Below are positions 6,324-14,483 of a stretch of 26,661 bases of DNA, in pieces. The stretch's first letter is position 1. Every line of letters begins with the position of its first letter. The notes under the pieces are model-generated. The model did not search any database, had not been told where the DNA came from, and saw nothing but the letters and a program-made list of their open reading frames with translations. The translations under genes were made by a program, and so were the position numbers. The stretch lies in assembly GCA_947627145.1 (NCBI GenBank), contig CANQUW010000003.1, forward strand, positions 1 to 26,661. Direction: 5' to 3'. This DNA is from an uncultured Bacilli bacterium. Lineage in GTDB: Bacteria; Bacillota_I; Bacilli_A; RF39; UBA660.

Positions 6324-6352
6324 ATTTTATCAAACTTACAAATACAAATCAA
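6324..6352 (-). promoter_or_regulatory. Promoter of tRNA-Leu
   Basis: Minus strand: TTGATT (6347-6352), 17-nt spacer, TAAAAT (6324-6329), a few bases before the tRNA 5' end. Its -35 abuts the -35 of the divergent HAD promoter. Confidence 0.65.
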
Positions 6353-6382
6353 TTGACAAAAATACATAAAAAAATTTATAAT
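6353..6382 (+). promoter_or_regulatory. Sigma-A promoter of the HAD gene
   Basis: TTGACA (6353-6358), 18-nt spacer, TATAAT (6377-6382), about 20 nt before the start codon and its AGGAGG. Confidence 0.78.
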
Positions 6383-6404
6383 TAATTTAGGAGGCAAGGT
6401 TGAT

Positions 6405-7121
6405 ATGAAAAAATATAAAACACTTATATTTGATCTAGATGATACTCTAATAGATAATATAGAATCTATTAAATATGCATTTAAACTTATAACAAAAAAG
6501 TTAAATATAAATTACGATGAAAAATTATTTAATCAATGGAAAAAAGCAGATGATAATTTCTGGTATAAATGGACTCATAAAGAATTAAACTTACCAAAAT
6601 TCAATTCTATCGAAGAAGAAGTAACTTTCGTAAGAGCATATCGTTTTCAACTATTTTTTAATACTCTAAATTTAAGTTTTGATAAAGCTAAAAAATTAAA
6701 TGAATTATATTGTAATAACTTAGGTATAAATATCAAAGAAATAGAAGGAGCACAAAAATTAATAAAAAATCTAAGTAAGGATTATGAAATATCTATCGCA
6801 AGCAATGGTCCAAGAAGTGCTGCAAATAATAAAATCTCAAAACTAAAGTTAAATCCATACATATCATCTATTCTAACATCAGGTGAAATTGGAATAGGAA
6901 AACCAAATATAGAATTTTTTAATGTTCTATTTGAAAAATTAGAAAACAAAGATAAGGATAAAATACTATTAATTGGAGATAATTTAGAAACAGATATTAA
7001 AGGTGGTATAAATGCAGGTATTGATACGTGTTGGTTTAATCCAAATCACAAAACTCTACAAAAAGAATACAAACCAACTATCACAATAAATAAACTACTA
7101 GAACTAAAAAAGAATTTATAA
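6405..7121 (+). CDS. HAD superfamily phosphatase, YjjG/YfnB-like
   Basis: Protein of 238 residues with all four HAD motifs: I, FDLDDTL (nucleophile D10, acid/base D12); II, Ser in IASNGPRS; III, Lys in GIGKPN; IV, GDNLETDIKGG. The helical cap lies between motifs I and II (about 16-100). Length and the style of motifs fit the YjjG/YfnB group of pyrimidine-nucleotide 5'-phosphatases, but substrate cannot be fixed from sequence. AGGAGG precedes the ATG by 11 bases. Its own promoter lies back to back with that of tRNA-Leu, and a bidirectional terminator overlaps the stop. Monocistronic. Confidence 0.85.
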   Translation: MKKYKTLIFDLDDTLIDNIESIKYAFKLITKKLNINYDEKLFNQWKKADDNFWYKWTHKELNLPKFNSIEEEVTFVRAYRFQLFFNTLNLSFDKAKKLNELYCNNLGINIKEIEGAQKLIKNLSKDYEISIASNGPRSAANNKISKLKLNPYISSILTSGEIGIGKPNIEFFNVLFEKLENKDKDKILLIGDNLETDIKGGINAGIDTCWFNPNHKTLQKEYKPTITINKLLELKKNL

Positions 7122-7137
7122 CAACAAATTCTTTTTT
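7106..7137. terminator. Bidirectional terminator between convergent genes
   Basis: AAAAAGAATTT and AAATTCTTTTT form a stem flanked by A and T tracts (7106-7117 against 7126-7137), so it can serve both the HAD gene and the convergent ferritin-like gene. Both stop codons lie inside it. Confidence 0.7.
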
Positions 7138-7657
7138 AATTATAACTATTTCCATAAAGTACTCTATTAAGTAACATATTAAAACATTTTATATGCATCT
7201 GTTCATCTTCTATTATTCTATATAATAAAGCTTTTATATATTTATCATTAATAACACTAATATGATATCTATAATTTTTAATAGCTTCCTCTTCTATTCT
7301 AATATCACTTTTAAGCATTTCTACTATATCAGTATTATAATCAACAAAACTACTATTAAAATATACAAAATAATTAGTATTTTTATCCGAAAATCTAAAT
7401 TCAGGATTAACCCCTAAAAGTTTAATAGTTTCTCCTAAAAGTTCTAAGTGTTTCATCTCCACCATAGCAATACCAGAAAGTGTTTTAGAAAAAATGGGAT
7501 CTTCTCTAAATTTATCAAACTTTTGATAGATATATTGATGAATCGCTCTATCTTCTCCTACTGGCGAAGCATAATCATCAAGTAATAACTTCGCATATTC
7601 TAAATTCTTTTTCTCTACTCTAATTTCTGGATATGGCTTATTAACTCTACATTCCAT
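7136..7657 (-). CDS. Ferritin-like di-metal protein (CotJC/Mn-catalase-like)
   Basis: Protein of 173 residues, a four-helix ferritin-like fold. The metal ligand pattern is visible: E35, E67-x-x-H70 (VEMKH), E122/E123 (RIEEEA) and E152-x-x-H155 (EDEQMH). The N-terminal half (NLEYAKLLLDDYASPVGEDRA) resembles CotJC and manganese-catalase-like proteins (NPTLAKYLIEQY...GELAA). Such proteins handle peroxide, iron or manganese, and CotJC is a spore coat component; which applies here is uncertain. Start: a GTG upstream is within the AGGTGATT ribosome binding site, so the ATG at 7657 is preferred. Convergent with the HAD gene. Confidence 0.72.
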   Translation of the reverse strand: MECRVNKPYPEIRVEKKNLEYAKLLLDDYASPVGEDRAIHQYIYQKFDKFREDPIFSKTLSGIAMVEMKHLELLGETIKLLGVNPEFRFSDKNTNYFVYFNSSFVDYNTDIVEMLKSDIRIEEEAIKNYRYHISVINDKYIKALLYRIIEDEQMHIKCFNMLLNRVLYGNSYN

Positions 7658-7729
7658 TATAATCACCTAATTAATAATATTAATAATTATAAATAATATG
7701 AAATTTTTTAAAAAAATTGCACTTTTTTA

Positions 7730-7758
7730 TTGACAAATTACCCTTTTGCGGTTATTAT
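7730..7758 (+). promoter_or_regulatory. Strong sigma-A promoter of a small RNA
   Basis: TTGACA (7730-7735), 17-nt spacer, TATTAT (7753-7758). The predicted start is near 7765. No ORF with an RBS follows before the terminator. Confidence 0.8.
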
Positions 7759-7764
7759 AGAAAC

Positions 7765-7868
7765 TACCAATTCGGTATTAGGCGAATTGGTCGCTAGTAT
7801 CACACTAGCCAACCCCTTTTTATTCTTTTTTTGAGACTGCCCTCAGGGGGTGCAGTCTCTTTTTATTT
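7765..7868 (+). ncRNA. Free-standing small RNA with C-rich linker, family unknown
   Basis: An untranslated transcript of about 104 nt bounded by a near-consensus promoter and an intrinsic terminator. Hairpin 1: CCAATTCG (7767-7774) with CGAATTGG (7783-7790). Hairpin 2: GCTAGT (7793-7798) with ACTAGC (7804-7809), followed by AACCCC and a T-rich run, which itself looks like a terminator. Hairpin 3 is the main terminator. The single-stranded CAACCCCTTTTT linker is anti-Shine-Dalgarno-like, reminiscent of the C-rich seed in RsaE/RoxS-type regulators. I recognise no known family; a trans-acting role is inference. Confidence 0.65.
7833..7868 (+). terminator. Terminator of the small RNA
   Basis: GAGACTGC (7833-7840) pairs perfectly with GCAGTCTC (7852-7859), followed by a T-rich tail. 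Confidence 0.88.
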
Positions 7869-7927
7869 TACTTATAATTTAAATAAAAAATACTAAATTA
7901 AATATTCTTTTTTATTTTTATAAAATG

Positions 7928-7936
7928 TGCTATTAT
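7928..7936 (+). promoter_or_regulatory. Extended -10 promoter of the downstream small gene
   Basis: TGCTATTAT matches the extended -10 form TGnTATnAT. The predicted start (about 7942) falls almost at the AGGAGG, so the mRNA leader would be only about 12 nt. Confidence 0.5.
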
Positions 7937-7953
7937 ATACTAGGAGGATGATT

Positions 7954-8349
7954 ATGGAAGTAGATAATGACAAATTTTTAAGTTTATTTATAGCAAGTAG
8001 AGTTGCAAACCAAAACCATATCTTTAATGAAAAGATGTTATTTGAATTTATAGAAATATGCAAAGAAAAAAATAAGCATACTAAAATAATTAAAAATATA
8101 GATTACAAAAATCTTAAAGTTTCTATAGAGAACTTTAAAAATAATAATATATTATATAATTCCGAAGATAATTCCACATCAATACCTATAAATATAAAAG
8201 TAACAAAATTAATAAATTCAGATTTTACCTACTGGGATGACATTGCAGAATTTTCAAATGACTATAATTTTTATGAACAAATGAAACTTAAAAATTTAGA
8301 AAAAAAGATATATATAAAGAAAAGATATCAAAATCAATTCAAACTTTGA
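7954..8349 (+). CDS. Hypothetical protein, 131 aa
   Basis: I do not recognise this protein. It is soluble, with no signal peptide or membrane segment, Lys/Asn/Ile-rich, and probably mostly helical in the N-terminal half (residues 5-50), with a basic C-terminus (KNLEKKIYIKKRYQNQFKL). An in-frame upstream ATG at 7924-7926 or later frame extension would place the coding start inside the -10 box; the ATG at 7954 has AGGAGGATGATT before it and is clearly the start. The stop codon lies in a bidirectional terminator shared with nifJ. Codon use is like its neighbours. Confidence 0.65.
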   Translation: MEVDNDKFLSLFIASRVANQNHIFNEKMLFEFIEICKEKNKHTKIIKNIDYKNLKVSIENFKNNNILYNSEDNSTSIPINIKVTKLINSDFTYWDDIAEFSNDYNFYEQMKLKNLEKKIYIKKRYQNQFKL

Positions 8350-8360
8350 TATCTTTTTTT
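8320..8360. terminator. Bidirectional terminator between hypothetical gene and nifJ
   Basis: AAAGATATCAAA (8321-8332) pairs with TTTGATATCTTT (8345-8356); T tracts on both strands. It ends the plus-strand gene and the minus-strand nifJ. Confidence 0.8.
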
Positions 8361-8361
8361 A

Positions 8362-11300
8362 TTATTCATTTACAACTTCTTTTTCTTCAGTATCTTGCTT
8401 ACTTAATTTATCATAATAATTAAATCTCTCTTCTGCATTATCTTTATTTTCTTCAAGTAGTTTTTTATAATCTTTAGAAATCTTTTTTAAACTTCTATAT
8501 CTATCTTCACCAGCAATAAACTCAAAATACTTAGAAAAATCTGCTTTAGAATCCAAACTAAATTCTTTAGTCTCTGGATTATAATGGAAAGTTGGAAAAT
8601 ATCCAGAATTTGTTGCCTTTTTCTCTTCTTCAATACTACTTGCCATACTCGCAACTATTCCTTGAGCAATACATGGAGAATAAGCAATTATAATAGATGG
8701 ACCATTATAAGCCTCAGCTTCTTTCATTACTTTAATTACTTGAGCTGGATTAGCACCCATTGAAACACAACCAACATAAACATGTGGATAATTAAGTGCC
8801 ATACGTGCCAAATCTTTTTTAGCATTTCTCTTACCTTTAGATGCAAATTTAGCAACCGCTCCAACATGAGTAGATTTAGATGCTTGACCTCCAGTATTAG
8901 AATAAACCTCTGTATCTAAAACTAAAATATTTACATTATCATGAGTAGATAAAACATGGTCAATTCCATTATAACCAATATCATAAGCCCAACCATCTCC
9001 ACCTACCATCCAAATAGATTTAGGTTTTATAAATTCTTTTAATTTCAAAAGTTCTTCTATCTTGGTATCATCAATTATATTATAAAGTGCTTCTGCAGTA
9101 TCTATTGTTATTTCTTTAGCATAAGCTTTATAAATTTTCTTTTCAGAATTTTTAACTTTATCAATATTATTTTTAATAATATTTACAATACGTCTCTTTA
9201 TAGTATCATCAGCAATCTTCATACCATAACCAAACTCAGCATTATCTTCAAATAAAGAATTAGACCAAGGTATAGTATAAGGAGTTGATGGCATAGAAGC
9301 ACCATAGATTGATGAACATCCAGTAGCATTTGCAATAACAAGTCTATCTTTAAATAACTGTGTTAAAAGTTTCAAATAAGGAGTTTCTCCACAACCAGCA
9401 CATGCTCCACTAAACTCGAATCTAGGAGTACTAAACTGACTACCCTTAACAGTATCATTAGGCATAGGAGTTTTTTCACTAACCTCATTAAACAAATATT
9501 TATATTCTTCCTCTATATTACTATCTTTATAAAGCTCACTCTTGTCTACCATAGTAATAGCTTTCTTACCCTTTTTACCAGGACATATCTCATGACACAA
9601 AGTACATCCAGTACAATCAGGAACACTAACTCCAATAGTAAACTTATATTTCTCATCCTTAAATTTAAAATCAAGTAATTTTTCTTTCAAAGATTCAGGA
9701 CCATCCATAACTTCAGCTTCATTTAGTAAGAAAGGACGAACTACAGCATGTGGACAAACAAGTGAACACAAATTACAAGAAATACAATTTTCACTATTAT
9801 AGCAAGGAACCATCTCAGTAATATTTCTCTTTTCTTTACGAGAACTTCCACCTTCAAATATACCATTAGCATTTTTTACAAAACTACTAACAGGAAGACT
9901 ATCTCCTTCCATTGCTCCAATAACATCAAATATATCTTTCTTACCTTCTACTTTAATATCATCCTCTAATACATCAGGAACTTTAATTCTACGAGAAGCA
10001 TCTATTCCCTTATCAATAGCTTCAATATTTTTAACATCTATATTTCCACTTTTATGAGCAAATCTAACTTTAATACCTTGTTTAATTTCATTAACTGCAA
10101 AGTTAAAATCAATTATGTGTCCTAACTTAAATATCAAAGCCTCAATTATTGCACTAATCTTACCATGAAGTCCAGACTCTTGAGCAATTTTACTTGCATC
10201 CACTACATAAAATTTAACAGAGCGTTTCTTAAGTATTTCTTTGTCCTGATTATTCATCATATCAAAAATTTCTTTTTCATTTTTAGAAGTATTAAGTAAG
10301 AATATTCCACCCTTCTTAATTTTTTCAAGTAAATGAATCTTCTCTAAATAAGAATCTTTTGTACATACAACAACACTTGCTTTTTCTACATAATATGGAG
10401 ATCTAATAGGTTTCTTTCCAAAACGTAAATGACCAATTGTAACTCCACCACTCTTTTTAGAATCATATCTAAAATAACCTTGAACATAAGCCTTTGTATG
10501 AGTACCAGTAATTTTCATTAAATCTTTAGAGGCACTAACCATACCATCACTACCATAACCATATACTAAAAATTCTGTATAATCATTTGGAAGTGTAAAG
10601 TTATGATCATATTCAAGTGAAAGATTAGTAACATCATCTTCTATTCCAATAGTAAAATTATTCTTAACAGTAGGGCTTTTCATAATATCAAAAACCGCTT
10701 TAATCATCGCAGGAGTTGTATTTTTAGAAGAAAGTCCATAACGTCCTCCAACAACTTTAATTTTACTTTCAACATCTTTTATAGTTTTTAAAACATCTAA
10801 ATATAAAGGTTCTCCAGTAGAACCTGCCTCTTTAGTTCTATCTAGTACAGCAATTTTCTTAACAGATTTAGGAAGTACTTTTAAGAAATATTTAGTACTA
10901 AAAGGTCTATATAAATGAACTTCAATTAAACCAACCTCTTGTCCTTTTTCATTTAAATAGTCAACTGTATCTTTAATAGTTCCACAAACAGAACCCATCG
11001 CAACAATTATCTTAGTAGCCTTTTCACTACCATAATACTCAAATGGAGCATAATTTTTTCCAGTAATTTTATTAATCTCTTCCATATAACCATTAACAAT
11101 ATCAGGAAGCTTATCATAATAAGGATTACGTACCTCAGACATTTGGAAATAAATATCTTCATTTTGAGCAGTACCACGAGTAAATGGATTACTTGGATTA
11201 AGTGCTTCTTTTCTAAATTCATCCAAAGCTTTTTCATCTATTAATTTCTTCAATTTATCTGTATCTATCACATCAACCTTAGAAAGTTCATGACTTGTTC

Positions 11301-11814
11301 TAAAACCATCAAAAAAATGTAAGAATGGAACACGTCCTTTTATAGCAGATAAATGTGCAACTGCAGTTAAATCCATAATTTGTTGAACAGAAGAAGTTGC
11401 AAGCATAGCAAACCCTGTACTTCTCGCAGCATATACATCTTGATGATCTCCAAATATTGAAAGTGCATGTGTTGCAAGACTACGAGCCGCAACATGAATT
11501 ACACAAGGAAGTTGCTCTCCTGCTATCTTATACATATTAGGAATCATCAAAAGAAGTCCTTGACTCGCAGTATAAGTAGTAGTTAAACATCCAGCTTGAA
11601 GTGAACCATGTACCATACCAGCAGCCCCTGCTTCACTTTCCATTTCAACTACACGAACAGGTTCTCCAAAAAAATTCTCACGTCCTTCTCCAGACCATTT
11701 ATCAGCAAGTTCAGCCATAGGAGAAGCAGGAGTTATTGGATAAATCCCAGCAACCTCTGTAAAATTATATGAAACATAACTACAAGCTTCATTTCCATCC
11801 ATTATTTTTTTCAT
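8362..11814 (-). CDS. nifJ: Pyruvate:ferredoxin (flavodoxin) oxidoreductase
   Basis: Homodimer-type PFOR of 1150 residues. It oxidises pyruvate with CoA to acetyl-CoA and CO2 and passes electrons to ferredoxin, so it marks an anaerobic energy metabolism. N-terminal pyrimidine-binding domain with YPITPASPMAELADKW; CoA/transketolase-like domain to about 620; two 4Fe-4S motifs, CISCNLCSLVCPHAVV (near 675) and CTGCTLCHEICPG (near 735); the third cluster Cys pair CAGCGE (near 805); TPP-binding GDGWAYDIGYNG (near 945) and NTGGQ. All key residues are present and length is standard. Start: a GTG three codons upstream overlaps AGGATGTGG, the likely RBS, so the ATG is chosen. Minus-strand TATAAT (11848-11853) with a poor -35 is a plausible promoter after the glycosyltransferase cluster. 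Confidence 0.97.
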   Translation of the reverse strand: MKKIMDGNEACSYVSYNFTEVAGIYPITPASPMAELADKWSGEGRENFFGEPVRVVEMESEAGAAGMVHGSLQAGCLTTTYTASQGLLLMIPNMYKIAGEQLPCVIHVAARSLATHALSIFGDHQDVYAARSTGFAMLATSSVQQIMDLTAVAHLSAIKGRVPFLHFFDGFRTSHELSKVDVIDTDKLKKLIDEKALDEFRKEALNPSNPFTRGTAQNEDIYFQMSEVRNPYYDKLPDIVNGYMEEINKITGKNYAPFEYYGSEKATKIIVAMGSVCGTIKDTVDYLNEKGQEVGLIEVHLYRPFSTKYFLKVLPKSVKKIAVLDRTKEAGSTGEPLYLDVLKTIKDVESKIKVVGGRYGLSSKNTTPAMIKAVFDIMKSPTVKNNFTIGIEDDVTNLSLEYDHNFTLPNDYTEFLVYGYGSDGMVSASKDLMKITGTHTKAYVQGYFRYDSKKSGGVTIGHLRFGKKPIRSPYYVEKASVVVCTKDSYLEKIHLLEKIKKGGIFLLNTSKNEKEIFDMMNNQDKEILKKRSVKFYVVDASKIAQESGLHGKISAIIEALIFKLGHIIDFNFAVNEIKQGIKVRFAHKSGNIDVKNIEAIDKGIDASRRIKVPDVLEDDIKVEGKKDIFDVIGAMEGDSLPVSSFVKNANGIFEGGSSRKEKRNITEMVPCYNSENCISCNLCSLVCPHAVVRPFLLNEAEVMDGPESLKEKLLDFKFKDEKYKFTIGVSVPDCTGCTLCHEICPGKKGKKAITMVDKSELYKDSNIEEEYKYLFNEVSEKTPMPNDTVKGSQFSTPRFEFSGACAGCGETPYLKLLTQLFKDRLVIANATGCSSIYGASMPSTPYTIPWSNSLFEDNAEFGYGMKIADDTIKRRIVNIIKNNIDKVKNSEKKIYKAYAKEITIDTAEALYNIIDDTKIEELLKLKEFIKPKSIWMVGGDGWAYDIGYNGIDHVLSTHDNVNILVLDTEVYSNTGGQASKSTHVGAVAKFASKGKRNAKKDLARMALNYPHVYVGCVSMGANPAQVIKVMKEAEAYNGPSIIIAYSPCIAQGIVASMASSIEEEKKATNSGYFPTFHYNPETKEFSLDSKADFSKYFEFIAGEDRYRSLKKISKDYKKLLEENKDNAEERFNYYDKLSKQDTEEKEVVNE

Positions 11815-11887
11815 GTAAACCACATCCTTTATTTAACCTCTATTACAATTATATCTCAAAACAAAAAGAAAAGAAAGACTGAAATAT

Positions 11888-12727
11888 CTAATCTTTTCCC
11901 AAAACATAAGCAATTATTAAACTAGCTAAAACAACAAAAACAAGTGATAAAAACTTAGCCATATATATACTATTAAAATTTAATAAATACATAAACACAA
12001 ATATATCAAGTGCAATAGAAAAAAATCTTGCTAAAAAATATTTAACCTTAACAGTATTTATAAAATCTTCTTTATAAACAAAATAATTAATAAACACAAC
12101 AATTAAACTAGAAACTATAATATCCACAATTAAATTAAATCCTATTTTATATAGTATAACAAAAATCAAAAACATAGAAATAAAATTAATTGGTCCGATA
12201 AAACCATGCATAATTAAATTACTTAATTTATTTAATATATTAACATTATCATTATCATCAATATAATTAGTAATAAGTTTTTTCATATTATCATTATTAC
12301 TTTTATACTTTTTAGGTTTAAACTTTTTAGCTTTATCTATAACTTCATCAATCTTATCTAAATCATCTACTGCAAGTATATAACCTCTTCTTTCAAATTC
12401 ACTTACAATTTGTACTTGATGATCATTGGTATGTTCTTTATATTTAGAAAGTCTTGGAGTGGCAATAACTTTCTTATTATTTGTAAGTCCAGTAAGAATT
12501 GAACCAACTCCTCCATGAGTAATAAGTACATCACAATCTTTTATATACTGATTAAACTTATCTATTGGAACTAAATCAAATACTTCCATATATTTAGAAT
12601 GAAATTTAGTATATCCTGCTTGAATTATAACTTTATCCTTTATTTTACCTGCTTTTATTTTATCCTCTATTGCTTCTAATAATCGTGAAAAGCTTTTATC
12701 CTGTGTTCCAAGTGTAACAAAAATCAT
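11888..12727 (-). CDS. PssE-like glycosyltransferase (GT28 C-terminal/Alg13-like) fused to a GtrA-like membrane domain
   Basis: Protein of 279 residues. The first about 160 form the Alg13/PssE catalytic half (MIFVTLGTQDKSFSRLLEAIE at the start, CDVLITHGGVGSI with the nucleotide-sugar-binding GGxGS, then a TPRLSKYKEHTNDHQ segment). Residues about 165-279 form four hydrophobic helices with a GtrA-like pattern (GPIN...F near helix 1, YFVYKEDF after helix 2, LARFFSIALDIFVFMYL, AKFLSLVFVVLASLI). PssE proteins act with PssD, as Alg13 does with Alg14; GtrA proteins are thought to help flip lipid-linked sugars. Start: the ATG overlapping the PssD stop (TAATG) has GGAGG 12 nt before it; the ATG four codons earlier directly abuts GGAGG and is unlikely. 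Confidence 0.8.
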   Translation of the reverse strand: MIFVTLGTQDKSFSRLLEAIEDKIKAGKIKDKVIIQAGYTKFHSKYMEVFDLVPIDKFNQYIKDCDVLITHGGVGSILTGLTNNKKVIATPRLSKYKEHTNDHQVQIVSEFERRGYILAVDDLDKIDEVIDKAKKFKPKKYKSNNDNMKKLITNYIDDNDNVNILNKLSNLIMHGFIGPINFISMFLIFVILYKIGFNLIVDIIVSSLIVVFINYFVYKEDFINTVKVKYFLARFFSIALDIFVFMYLLNFNSIYMAKFLSLVFVVLASLIIAYVLGKD

Positions 12728-13197
12728 TAGTAAATCCATCCTCCATAAACTGCATTAGGATAAAGTTTTAGCATTTCTTCCCACTGTACAACAAACAAAT
12801 CTGAAACAGGATATAAAAGTCTACCAGTAATAGTTTTAGTCTTCATATTAGCAAACGTCTCTATATAAATAATTTTACTTCCAAACATTTTACCAATTAA
12901 ACATATAGGACCAGCCGTATGAACACCGGTTGTAACAATATAATCAGGTCTATACTTAAAATAATAATAAATACTAAGAAAACAGTTTCCTAAAAGTTTA
13001 AAAGGATAAGAAAGCATATGATCCTTAGTACCATATATCATAAAATGAACCTTTTCTTTAAACTTATCACGTAACTTTAAATTAGATTTAGTCTTCTCTG
13101 TAATAAGAGTAAAATTATAATTTGCAAAAATACTTTCAAGTTGTAAAAGTTCTGCTAAATGTCCACCAGTACTTGCAATAAACATAACACGACGCAT
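12727..13197 (-). CDS. PssD/Alg14-like glycosyltransferase subunit
   Basis: Protein of 156 residues starting MRRVMFIASTGGHLAELLQL, the Alg14/PssD signature with the GGH turn, followed by TEKTKSNLKLRD, a membrane-associated stretch around LLGNCFLSIYYYF and GVHTAGPICLIGKMFGSKIIYIETFANMKT, all typical of the family. In Alg14/PssD the N-terminal part anchors the complex and PssE/Alg13 supplies nucleotide-sugar binding; together they add a GlcNAc, GlcA or Gal residue to a lipid-linked sugar. Sugar specificity is not readable. Start: the longer frame opens inside the end of the GT4 gene; the ATG at 13197 has GAAGTGATTAAT before it, with the SD embedded in the GT4 stop region. It overlaps pssE-like by one base. 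Confidence 0.85.
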   Translation of the reverse strand: MRRVMFIASTGGHLAELLQLESIFANYNFTLITEKTKSNLKLRDKFKEKVHFMIYGTKDHMLSYPFKLLGNCFLSIYYYFKYRPDYIVTTGVHTAGPICLIGKMFGSKIIYIETFANMKTKTITGRLLYPVSDLFVVQWEEMLKLYPNAVYGGWIY

Positions 13198-13202
13198 ATT
13201 AA

Positions 13203-14339
13203 TCACTTCTTTTCTAATAGTTTTAGCCACTGTCTTTCCACTACTTTAGTAGTATATTTTAAAACACTTTTCTTACTTTCATGACCAATACTTTTTCTAG
13301 TATCACTATCTTTAATTAAATCATCCACTTTTTTAATAAATGCACGATAACTTCTATTTTTAATCAAATAACCATTCTTACCACTTTGTATAATTTCACG
13401 TGCCCCTTCAGCAGATGAAAACGCAATACAAGGAAGTCCATGACTCATAGCTTCTATCAAAACTATACCAAAAGACTCAGTATGAGATGTCATCAAATAT
13501 ATAGAAGATTTATTAAGCATTTTATCTATATAAGGTTTATCTCTAAAACCATGCAAAGTAACATTTTTAGATAGTTCATGTCTTTTTATATAACTCTCAA
13601 GTCTTGCTCTTTCTTCTCCATCCCCAATTATATCTAAATGCCAATCTTTATGTTTTTTCAAAATTAAAGTATACATCTTAAGTAAATCAATATATCCTTT
13701 TTCAGGAGAAAGTCTACCAACAGATATTAATCTCTTTTCTTTTAAAAGAGCACATCTTTTAGGCATATCATCAATAGCATTAGGAATACTAACACACTTG
13801 CATTTAGAATTTCTAAGTTCCTTACTATAAAATTTACGAAGATTATTGGATACTAAAACTAAATAATCAAGTTTCCATGAACATCTAACAATCTTATTAG
13901 CATATCCCATATTATCATGATAATGATTATGTTCCCATCCAATTTTTAAAACTCCATCCTTTGCATTATCTCCAAGCCACTTATCAAATATATCACGAGT
14001 CGCAATTATAATATCAGCATCACTATTTTTTATATAACGTATATTAACATTACGTCTTACAAATAATTTTTTAAATCCTAAAAATCCCTCTTTAAACGCT
14101 TTAAAGAAATGTTTTTTTCTAAGAGCTTCTCTAAATTCTCTTTGATTAGGAACATAGTCGGTAATTAAATATTCAATTTTAACTCTAGGATCAATATCAA
14201 AAACTGGTCTTTCATAAAGTTTATAAGTAGATATAATCTCTACTTCATAGTGTTCTACTAAAATATTAGCAAGAGTTGCAACTGACTTTTCAATTCCTCC
14301 ATACCCTAAATGTAACGATAAAATGGCGATCTTTTTCAT
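13203..14339 (-). CDS. Glycosyltransferase family 4
   Basis: Protein of 378 residues, GT-B fold. The N-terminal acceptor half opens KKIAILSLHLGYGGIEKSVATLA (Gly-rich loop). The C-terminal half begins near ISVGRLSPEKGYIDLL, then LDIIGDGEERARLE, VTLHGF, and the E-x7-E motif in HTESFGIVLIEAMSHGLPCIAF, diagnostic of retaining GT4 enzymes. It is probably the first of three genes for a surface glycan or glycolipid, with five bases to the PssD-like gene and translational coupling likely. Minus-strand TATAAT at 14367-14372 may be the promoter. No polymerase, flippase or priming transferase is nearby, so the product is unknown. Confidence 0.88.
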   Translation of the reverse strand: MKKIAILSLHLGYGGIEKSVATLANILVEHYEVEIISTYKLYERPVFDIDPRVKIEYLITDYVPNQREFREALRKKHFFKAFKEGFLGFKKLFVRRNVNIRYIKNSDADIIIATRDIFDKWLGDNAKDGVLKIGWEHNHYHDNMGYANKIVRCSWKLDYLVLVSNNLRKFYSKELRNSKCKCVSIPNAIDDMPKRCALLKEKRLISVGRLSPEKGYIDLLKMYTLILKKHKDWHLDIIGDGEERARLESYIKRHELSKNVTLHGFRDKPYIDKMLNKSSIYLMTSHTESFGIVLIEAMSHGLPCIAFSSAEGAREIIQSGKNGYLIKNRSYRAFIKKVDDLIKDSDTRKSIGHESKKSVLKYTTKVVERQWLKLLEKK

Positions 14340-14439
14340 AAAATATCACGTCCTTTTAATACTTATATTATACAGGAAATAAAGAAATGCTTCTATTAAA
14401 TACCCATTATTTTACAAATAAAAACACATACTTTACACT

Positions 14440-14478
14440 AAAAAGTAAAATAGACATATTATTTACATCTATTTTACT
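14440..14478 (-). terminator. Terminator after rseP
   Basis: AGTAAAATAGA and TCTATTTTACT (14444-14454 against 14468-14478) form an 11-bp perfect stem, followed on the minus strand by TTTTT. Confidence 0.85.
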
Positions 14479-14483
14479 ACTTC

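Noticed and set aside
11007..11237. 76-codon second frame on the same strand as nifJ
   Set aside because: Out-of-frame shadow inside nifJ with no RBS; nifJ motifs continue undisturbed across it.
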